Shown: in pieces, positions 54,822 through 64,000 of the stretch
Layout: every line of letters starts with the position of its first letter
Position numbering within the stretch: the first letter of the stretch is position 1
Assembly: GCA_024803745.1 (NCBI GenBank)
Contig: JANJXV010000049.1
Location: 1,720,001 to 1,784,000, forward strand
Source: Megascapheus bottae
Lineage: Eukaryota; Chordata; Mammalia; Rodentia; Geomyidae
Length of the DNA: 64,000 nucleotides
Direction: 5' to 3'
Position numbers and translations under genes: made by a program
Notes under the pieces: generated by a model
Databases searched by the model: none
What the model saw: the letters and a program-made list of their open reading frames with translations, nothing else
Told to the model about the DNA's origin: nothing

Positions 54822-57800
54822 TGTAACACTAAGCCTAACCCTAAACCTAACCCTAAACCTAACCCTTACCCTAACCCTGACTCTAATCCTAGACCTAAAC
54901 CTAAACCTAACCCTAACCCTAAACTCAACCTTAACCCTAACCCTAACCCAACCCTAACCCTTACCCTTACCCTAACACTAAGCCTAACCCTAACCCTAAG
55001 CCTAACGCTAACCCTTACTCTAACCCTAACTCTAATCCTAACCCTAAACCTAACCCTAACCCTAACCTTAACCCTAGCCCTAACCCTAACCCTAACCTAA
55101 CCCTTACCCTTACCCTAACCCTAATCCTAACCTTAACCTCAACCCTAAACCTAACCCTAACCCTAACCCTTACCCTAAACGTATCCCTAACCCTAACCCT
55201 TACCCTAACCCTAACCCTAATATTAACCGTAACCCTTACCCTTACCCTCACCCTAACCTTAACCTTAACCCTTACCCTAACCGTAACCCTAACCTTAACT
55301 CTGACATTTATCCTTATCGTAACCCTAACCCTAAACCTAACCCTAACCCTACCCCTAATCCTTTCCCTTACCCTAACCCTAACCCTAAACCTAACCCTAA
55401 CCCTAACCCTAACCCTAACCGTTACCCTAACCTAAACCTTGACCTTACCCCAACCCTAACCCTAAACCTAACCCTAACACTAAACCTAACCCTAACCCTA
55501 AACCTTACCCTTACCCTAACCCTAACCCTAACCCTAAACCTAACTCTAACCCTAACCCTAAACTTAACTCTAACCCTAAACCTTCCCCTAACCCTAAAAC
55601 TTACACTAACCCTAACCCTAATACTAACCCTAACCCTAACATTAACTCTTACCCATACCCTAACCCTAACCCTAAACCTAACCCTAACCCTCACACTAAC
55701 CCTAACAACTAAACCTAACCCTAACCCTAACCCTAACCCTACCACTTAACCAAACCCTAACACTAACCCTATCCCCTAACCCTAACCCTTACCCTAACCC
55801 TAAACCTAACCCTAACCCTAACCCTTACCCTTACCCTAACCCTAATCCTAACTCTAACGGTAACCCTAACCCTAACCCTAAACCTTGCCCTAATCCTAAA
55901 CTTAACCCTTACTCAAACCCTAACCCTAAACTCAATCTTAACCCTAACTCTAAACCTAACCCTAACCCTTACCATAAACGTAACCCTACCCCTTACCCTA
56001 ACCCTAACCCTAAACCTAACCCGAACCCTAACCCTATCCCAAAACGTAACTGTTATCCTTACACTAACCCTAACCCTAAACCTAACACTAACCCTTACCC
56101 TTACCCTAACCCTAACCCTAACGCTTACCCTAACCCAAACCCTAACACTAAGCCTTACCCTAACCCTAAGCCTAAACCTATCTTGAACCCTAACCCTATC
56201 CCTAACCCTACCCTAACCCTAACCCTAACCATAACCCTAACCCTTACCCTAACCCTAACCCTAAAACTAACCCTAACCCTACCCCTTACTCTCACACTTA
56301 CCCTAACCCTAACACCTAAACCTAACCCTAACCCTAACCATAACCCTTAACCTACCCCTAACCCTAACCATTATCCTAACCTTAAACCTAACCCTAACCG
56401 TTACCCTAACCCTAACCATAACCCTAAGACTTACCCTAAACCTAAGCCTAAACCTATCTTGAACCCTAACCCTATCCCTAACCCTACCCTAACCCTAACC
56501 ATAACCCTAACCCTAACCCTTACCCTTACCCTAAAACTAACCCTAACCCTTACCCTAACACTAACCCTAAGCCTAACCCTAACCCTAAACATAACTCTAA
56601 CCCTTACCATGACCCTAACCCTAACCTAACCCTAAATTTAACCCTAACCCTAAACCTAACCTTAACATTAACCCTAACCCAAACCCTTGCCCTTACCCTA
56701 ACCCTAACCGTAAACCTAACACTAACCTAACCCTCACCCTTACCCTCACCCTAACCCTAACCCTAAACCTAACCCTCACCCTAAACCTAACCCTAACCCT
56801 AACCCTAAACCTAACCCTAATCCTACCCTTATCCTAAACCTAACCCTAACACTAACACTTACTCTTACCCTGACCCCTACCCTAACCCTAACCCTAACCC
56901 TAAACCTTACCCTAAGCCTAACCCTAACCCTAACCCTTACCCTTACCCTAACACTAAACCTAAACATAACCTTAATCCTAACCCTAACCCTAACCCATAC
57001 CCTAACCCTAACCCTAACCCTAAACCTTACCCTTACCCTAACCGTAACCCTTACTCTAACCCTAACCCTAACCCTAACCCATACCCTTACCCAAACACTA
57101 AACCTAAACATAACCTTAATCCTAACCCTAACCCTAACCCATACCCTAACCCTAACCCTAACCCTAACCCTAAACCTTACCCTTACCCTAACCGTAACCC
57201 TTACTCTAAACCTAACCCTAACCCTAACCTCAACCTTAACCCTAACCCTAACCCTAACCCTAAACCTAACCCTAACCCTTATCCTAACCCTAACCCTAAA
57301 TCTAACCCTAACCCTTACCCTAACCCTAATCCTAACCCTAACCGTAAGCCTTACCCTAACCCTAACCCCAATCCTAACCCTAACCCTTACCCTCACCCTA
57401 ACCTTAACCCTAACCCTAACCCTAACCCTAACCTTAACTCTAACAATTATCCTTACCCTAACCCTAACCCTAAACCAAACCTAAACCTAACCCTTACCCT
57501 TACCTAAGCCTAAACCTAACCCAAACCCTTTCCTTTACCCTAAGCCTAACCCTGACCCTAACCTTAACCCTAGCCCTTACACTTACAATATCCCTAATCC
57601 TAATCGTAACCCTAACACTTACCCTAACCCTAACCCTAACCCTTACCCTAACCATAACCCTAACCCCAAACCTAACACTTACACTTAGCCTAACCCTACC
57701 CTAACCCTAACCCTTACCCTTACCCTAACCCTAATCCTAAACTTAACCCCAAACGTAAACCTAACCCTAACCCTAACCCTTACCCTAACCCTAACCCTAA

Positions 57801-60800
57801 CCAGAACCCTAACCCTAACACTTATCCTTCCCCTAACCCTTACGCTTATCATAACCCTAACCCTAACCCTAAACTTAACCCTTCCCCTAACCCTACAAAT
57901 ACCCTAACCCCGAATCCTAACACTTACCCTAACCCTAATCCAAACCCTAACCCTAACCCTAACCCTAAACCACACCCTAACCCTAACCCTAACCTTAACT
58001 TTAACCCTAAACCTTACATTAACCCTTACCCTTACCCTAACCCTAACCCTAAAACTAACCCTAACCCTACCCCTAACTCTTACCCTTACCCTAACCCTAA
58101 CACATAAACCTAACCCTAACCCTAACCCTTAACCTAACCCTAACCCTAACCCTTATCGTAACCCTAAACCTAACCCTAACCCTTACCCTAACCCTAACCC
58201 TAACCCTAAGCCTTACCCTAACCCTAAGCCTAAACCTATCTTGAACCCTAACCCTATCCCTAACCCTAACCATAACCCTAACCCTTACCCTTACCCTAAA
58301 CCTAACCCTAACCCTTACCCTAACCCTAACCCTAAGGCTAGCCCTAACCCTAAACATAACTCTAACCCTTACCATAACCCTAACCATAACCTAACCCTAA
58401 ACTTAACCCTAACCGTAAACCTAACTTTAACATTAACCCTAACCCGAACTTTTGCCCTTACCCTAACCCTAACCGTAAACCTACCACTAACCTAAACCTC
58501 ACCCTTACCCTCAGCCTAACCCTAACCCTAAACCTAACCCTCACCCTAACCCTAAACCGAACCCTATCCCTAAACCTAACCCTAATCCTACCCTTATCCT
58601 AAACCTAACCATAACACTAACACTTACCCTTACCCTGACCCCTACCCTAACCCTAACCCTAAACCTTACCCTAAGCCTAAACCTAACCCTAACCCTTACC
58701 CTTACCCTAACACTAAACCTAAACATAACCTTAATCCTAACCCTAACCCTAACCCATACCCTAACCCTAACCCTAACCCTAACCCTAAACTTTACCTTAC
58801 CCTAACCGTAACCCTTACTCTAAACCTAACCCTAACCCTAACCTCAACCTTAACCCTAACCCTAACCCTAACCCTTACCCTTACCCTAACACTAAACCTA
58901 AACATAACCTTAATCCTAACCCTAACCCTAACCCACACCCTAACCCTAACCCTAACCCTAACCCTAAACCTTACCCTTACCCTAACCGTAACCCTTACTC
59001 TAAACCTAACCCTAACCCTAACCTCAACCTTAACCCTAACCCTAACCCTAACCCTAAATCTAACCCTAACCCTTACCCTAACCCTAATCCTAACCCTAAC
59101 CGTAACCCTTACCCTAACCCTAACCCCAATCCTAACCCTAACCCTTACCCTTACCCTCACCCTAACCTTAACCCTAATCCTAACCCTAACCCTAACCTTA
59201 ACTCTAACAATTATCCTTACCCTAACCCTAACCCTAAACCAAACCTAAACCTAACCCTTACCCTTACCTAAGCCTAAACCTAACCCAAACCATTTCCCTT
59301 ACCCATACCCTAACCCTAACCCTAACCCTAACTCTAAACCTTACCCTTACCCTAACCGTAACCCTTACTCTAAACCTAACCCTAACCCTAACCTCAACCT
59401 TAACCCTAACCCTAACCCTAACCCTAACCCTAACCCTAAACCTAACCCTAACCCTTATCCTAACCCTAACCCTAAATCTAACCCTAACCCTTACCCTAAC
59501 GCTAATCCTAACCCTAACCGTAACCCTTACCCTAACCCTAACCCCAATCCTAACCCTAACCCTTACCCTTACCCTCACCCTAACCTTAACCCTAATCCTA
59601 ACCCTAACCCTGACCTTAACTCTAACAATTATCCTTACCCTAACCCTAACCCTAAACCAAACCTAAACTTAACCCTTACCATTACCTAAGCCTAAACCTA
59701 ACCCAAACCATTTCCCTTACCCTAAGCCTAACCCTAACCCTAACCTTAACCCTACTCCTTACCCTTACAATATCCCTAATCCTAATTGTAACCCTAACAC
59801 TTACCCTAACCCTAACCCTTACCCTTACCCTAACCATAACCCTAACCCTAAACCTAACACTTACACTTACCCTAACCCTACCCTAACCCTAAACCTTACC
59901 CTTACCCTAACCCTAATCCTAAACTTAACCCCAAACTTAAACCTAACCCTAAACCTAACCCTTACCCTAACCCTAAGCCTAACCAGAACCCTAAACCTAA
60001 CACTTATCCTTCCCCTAACCCTTACGCTTATCCTAACCCTAACCCTAACCCTAAACTTAACCCTTCACCTAACCCTACAACTAACCCTAACCCCGAACCC
60101 TAACACTTACCCTAACCCTAATCCAAACCCTAACCCTAACCCTAACCCTAAAACACACCCTAACCCTAACCCTAACCTTAACTTTAACCCTAAACCTTAC
60201 ACTAACCCTTACACTTACCCTAACCCTAAACCTAAAACTAACCCTAACCCTACCCCTAACTCTTACCCTTACCCTAACCCTAACACCTAAACCTAACCCT
60301 AACCCTAACCCTTAACCTAACCCTAACCCTACCCCTTATCGTAACCCTAAACCTAACCCTAACCCTTACCCTAACCCTAACCCTAACCCTTAGCCTTACC
60401 CTAACCCTAATCCTAACTCTAACGCTAACCCTAACCCTAACCCTAACCCTTACCCTAACCATAACCCTTACTCAAAACCTAACCCTAACCTCACTCTTAA
60501 CCCTAAACCTAACCCTAACCCTTACCCTTACCCAAACCCTAACCCTAACCCTCACCCTTAACCTAACCCTTACTATAACCCCAACCCTAACCCTTACCCT
60601 AAACCTAACCCTAACCCTAACCTAAGCCTTAACCCAAAACCTAATCAAAACCCTTACCCTACCCCTTACCCTTACCCTAAACCTAACCCTAACTCTAACC
60701 CTAACACTTACCCTTACCCTAACCCTAACCCTTATCCTAACCCTAACCCTAACCCTAACACTTAACATAACAATAACATTAACCCTAACCCCTAACCCTA

Positions 60801-63800
60801 AACCATACCGTAACCCTAACCCTAACCCTAACACTTACCCTTACTCTAACACTAACCCCAACTCTAACACTAACCCTAACCCTAACGCTAACCCTTACCC
60901 TAACCTTAACACTAACCCTTCCTCTAACTCTAACCCTAACCTCAAAGATAACCCTAACCCAAACCCTAACCCTAAACCTTACCCTTAATCTAACCCAAGC
61001 CCTAACCCTAACCCTTACCCTAACCCTAACCCTAACCCTTACCCTAACCCTAACCCTAATCCTAACCTCAACCTTAACCCTAACCCTAACCCTAACCCTA
61101 ATCCTAACCCTAAACCTAACCGTAAACCTAACCTTAACCCTAACGCTAACCCTAACCCTAAATCTTACCCTTACCCTAACACTAACCCTAAACCTAAACC
61201 TAACCCTTACCCTTAACCTCACTCTAACCTTAACCCTAACCCTAACCCGCACACTAACCTGAACTCTAACCCTTATCCTTACCCTAACCCTAACCCTAAA
61301 CCTAACCCTAACCCTAACCCTTACCCTTACCCTAACCTAACCCTAACCATAACCCTAACCTGAAATCTAACCCTTATCCTTACCCTAATCCTAAACCTAA
61401 ACCTAACCCTAACCCTAAACCTAAACCTTACCCTTAGACTAACCCTAACCCTAAACCTAACCCTTACCCTACACTAACCCTTACCCTAACCCTAACCCTA
61501 ACCCTAACCCTTACCATTACCCTAACCCTAAACCTAACCCTAACCTTAATCCTAACCCTAACCCTAACCCATACCCTAACTCTAACCCTAACGCTAACCC
61601 TAACACTAACCCTTACCCTAACCCTAACCCTAACTCAAACTTAACCCTAACCCTAAACCTAACCCTAACCTCAAACTTAACCCAAAGCCTAACCCTACAC
61701 CTTACCCTTACCCTAATGCTAACCCTAACCCTAACCCTAACCTTAACACCAACCCTAAATCTAACCCTTACCATAACCCTAACCCTTACCATAAGCCTAG
61801 CCCTAACCCTAACCCTTACCCTAAACGTATCCCTTATCCTAACCCTAACCCTAACCCTTAACCTACCCCTAATATTAACCCTAACCCCTAACCCTAACCC
61901 TAACCCTAACCCTAACCCTAACCCTTCCCTTACTCTACCCCTAACCCTAACCCTAACCCTAACCCTAACTCTAACCCTAACACTAACCCTTCCTCTAATT
62001 CTAACCCTAACCATAGCCATAACCCTAGCCCTTACCCTAACCCTTACGCTTACCCTAACCCTAACCCTAACCCTAACCCTTACCCTAACCCTAACCCTAA
62101 CCCTTAGCCTAACCCTAACCCTAATCCTAACCTCAACCTTAACCCTAACCCTTACCCTAACCCTGCCCCTAACCCTTACCCTAACCCTAATCCTAACCCT
62201 AACCCTTAGCCTAACCCTAACCCTAATCCTAACCTCAACCCTAACCCTAACCCTTACCCTTACCCTAACCCTAACCCTAACCCTTACCCTAACCCAAAAC
62301 CTAACCCTAACCCTTACCCTAACCCTAAGCCTAAACCTAACCCGAACCCTAACCCTATCCCTAACCCTACCCAAACCCTAACCCTAACCCTAAACCTAAC
62401 CCTAATCCTACCCTTATCCTTAACCTAACCCTAACACTAACACTTACCCTTACCCTGACCCCTACCCTAACCCTAACGGTAACCCTAACCCTTACCCTAA
62501 CCCTAAACCTAACCCTAACCCTTATCCTGACCCTAACCTTAAACTTAACCCTAACCCATACCCTAACCGTAACCCTAAATCTAACCCTAACCCTTACCCT
62601 TACCCTAACCCTAACACTAACACTAACCGCAACCCTTACTCTAACCCTAACCCCAATCCTAACCCTAACCCTTACCCTTACCCTCACCCTAAGCTTAACC
62701 CTAACCCTAACTTAACTCTAACCCTTATCCTTACCCTAACCCTAACCCTAAACCAAACCTACCCCTAACCCTTACACTTACTCTAAGCCTAAACCTAACC
62801 CTAACCCTTTCCCTTACCCTAACCCTAACCCTAACCCTAACCTTAACCCTAACCCTTACCCTTACAATGTCCCTAACCCTAACCGTAACCCTAACACTTA
62901 CCCTAACCCTAATCCTAACCCTACCCCTAACCCTTACCCTTACCCTAACCCTAACCTTAACCCTAACCCTAACCCTTACCCTAACCCTAACCCTAATCCT
63001 AACACTAAACCTAACCCTAACCCTAACCTTAACCCTAGAACTAACCCTAACCCTAACCTAACCCTTCCCTTACCCTAATCCTAATCCTAACCTTAACCCC
63101 AACCCTAAACCTAACCCTAACCCTAACCCAAACCATAACCCTAATCTTAACCCTAACACTAACCCTAACCCTAACCGTACCTCTAACATTTATCCTTACC
63201 CTAACCATAACCCTAAACCTAACCCTAACACTAAACCTAACCCTTACCTTTACCCTAACCCTAACGCTAACTCTAACCCTCACCCTAACACTAAAACTAA
63301 CCATTAACCTAACCCTAACCCAAACTTAACCCTAATCCTAACCCTAATCCTAACCCTAACCCTATCCTCAAACTTAACCCAAGGCCTAACCCTAACCCTA
63401 ACACTTACCCTTACCCTAACCCTAACCCTTATCGTAACCCTAAACCTAACCTTAACACCAAACCTAAACCTAATCCTTACACTAACCCTAATCCTTACCC
63501 TAACCCTAGCCCTAACCCTAAACCTTACCCTAACCCTAACCCTTATCCTAACCCTAACCCTAACCCCAAACATTAACCTAACCCTAACATTAACACTAAC
63601 CCCTAACCCTAACCCTTACCCTAACCCTAACCCTAACCCTAACACTAATCCTAACCCTTACCCTAACCCTAACCCTAACCCTTCCTCTAACTCTAACCCT
63701 AACCTCAACCATAACCCTAGCCCTAACCCTAACCCTTAACCCTACCCTAAACCTAACCCTAACCCTAACCCTAACCCTAACCCTAAACCTTAGCCTAACC

Positions 63801-64000
63801 CTAACCATAACAATTACCCTTACCCTAACACTAAGCCTAAACCTGACCTTAAGCCTAACCCTAACCCTTACCCTAACCCTAACCCTAATCCTAACCGTAA
63901 ACCTAACGCCAACCCTAAACGTAACCGTAAACCTAAACCTAACCCTAACCCTAACCCTTACCCTAACCCTAACCGTAAACCTAACCCTAAAACTTACCCT
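54793..64000. repeat. Large duplication B, copy 2 (cut by window end)
   Basis: Matches 42,292-51,499 base for base except for a few differences. The ones I noticed are AAAGCTTAACC versus AAAGCCTAACC near 49,187/61,688, CCTACCACTAAT versus CCTACCCCTAAT near 49,366/61,867, and TAGCCCTAACC versus TAGAACTAACC near 50,537/63,038. Single substitutions also occur near 43,774, 44,571 and 45,986, with the two balancing one-hexamer gaps. The match is still perfect at base 64,000 (51,499), so the copy continues past the window and further tandem copies are possible. Confidence 0.95.
57138..60399. repeat. Direct repeat pair about 2.18 kb apart, second instance
   Basis: This is the copy of the 44.64-47.90 kb pair within the second 12.5-kb unit. 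CAATATCCC is at 57,586 and 59,768, 2,182 bp apart against 2,176 in the first unit. The extra 6 bp is the hexamer regained near 59.4 kb. Confidence 0.7.

Larger units (their letters stand above)
1..64000 (+). repeat. Degenerate telomeric repeat array, (CCCTAA)n on + strand
   Basis: Every line of the window is made of CCCTAA hexamers or close variants of them, with the C-rich strand always +. Common variants are CCCTTA, AAACCT for AACCCT, CACTAA, CTCTAA, CCATAA, CCCGAA and AGCCCT; G is rare on this strand. Most changes are substitutions that keep the six-base period. Phase slips occur where an extra C gives CCCC or where a base is lost, as in CCTAACCTAACC. Intact TTAGGGTTA sites on the minus strand match the known binding site of the vertebrate shelterin proteins TRF1 and TRF2, and the G-rich strand is of the kind that forms G-quadruplexes; both are family knowledge, not shown here. 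The block could be subtelomeric or interstitial. No unique flank is present to decide. I saw no gene, RNA gene or mobile element anywhere in it. Confidence 0.98.

Noticed and set aside
1..64000. Plant-type CCCTAAA telomere repeat
   Set aside because: CCCTAAACC is frequent, but the spacing to the next unit stays at six bases, so it is an in-phase C to A change and not a seven-base repeat.
1..64000. CRISPR array
   Set aside because: There are no repeats of fixed length separated by unique spacers; the spacing is a continuous hexamer and the 'spacers' are the same hexamer.
1..64000. Terminal functional telomere
   Set aside because: No long uniform run is present at either end of the window, and variants are dense from the first bases.
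1..64000. Head-to-head telomere fusion point
   Set aside because: This would show a switch from CCCTAA to TTAGGG on the + strand. The orientation is the same throughout.
42292..64000. A mobile element as the cause of the 12.5-kb duplication
   Set aside because: No terminal inverted repeats, target-site duplication, long terminal repeats or transposase-like sequence were seen; the junction is plain telomeric homology.
1..64000. A hidden gene, RNA gene or promoter in the variant-rich segments (for example 3.7-7 kb)
   Set aside because: All variation stays within one or two bases of CCCTAA. No TATA-like, tRNA-box, CpG-rich or splice-like signal stands out from the repeat.

Overview
The window holds one kind of sequence from end to end: a degenerate array of the telomere hexamer CCCTAA (TTAGGG on the minus strand). 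The C-rich strand is + throughout, and I saw no inversion. I found no protein gene, RNA gene, transposon, CRISPR array, origin or single-copy segment. TTAGGG-type telomeres occur in vertebrates, many other animals, many fungi and several protists, so the source is a eukaryotic chromosome end or a very large interstitial telomeric block. The sequence does not allow a species call. If the block is subtelomeric and conventionally oriented, the chromosome end lies to the left of base 1 and the centromere to the right.

The array is old and diverged at the hexamer level. Intact CCCTAA runs are short, about seven or eight units at most in the stretches I read. Between them are variant hexamers such as CCCTTA, AACCCT changed to AAACCT, CACTAA, CTCTAA, CCATAA, CCCGAA and AGCCCT. 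Most changes are in-phase substitutions, so the six-base period persists for hundreds of bases. This is why long meaningless open frames of alternating Val-Arg, Leu-Gly, Thr-Leu or Asn-Pro cover the window.

The variants act as a fingerprint and reveal a second layer of large, recent direct duplications. Bases 1-3,720 contain a three-fold 1.2-1.6 kb higher-order repeat marked by a 47-bp dimer. Bases 3,721-12,000 are more divergent and hold scattered short modules. A block of about 11 kb (about 12.5-23.83 kb) recurs at about 24.2-34.98 kb, with 739-bp, 234-bp, 6-bp and 5-bp length differences. A further partial copy lies at about 40.57-42.29 kb, and looser relatives lie at 36.5-40.5 kb. A near-identical tandem duplication with a period of exactly 12,501 bp runs from 42,292-54,792 into 54,793-64,000, where the window cuts it off. 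Nested repeats of 90, 126, 150, 276, about 588, 731 and about 2,170 bp lie within these blocks.

No genes work together here. What is worth attention is the architecture: more than 60 kb of telomere-derived DNA that has been rebuilt into higher-order repeats by successive duplication, or that partly reflects assembly error in a very hard repeat. Either way, the variant hexamers give usable positional markers.
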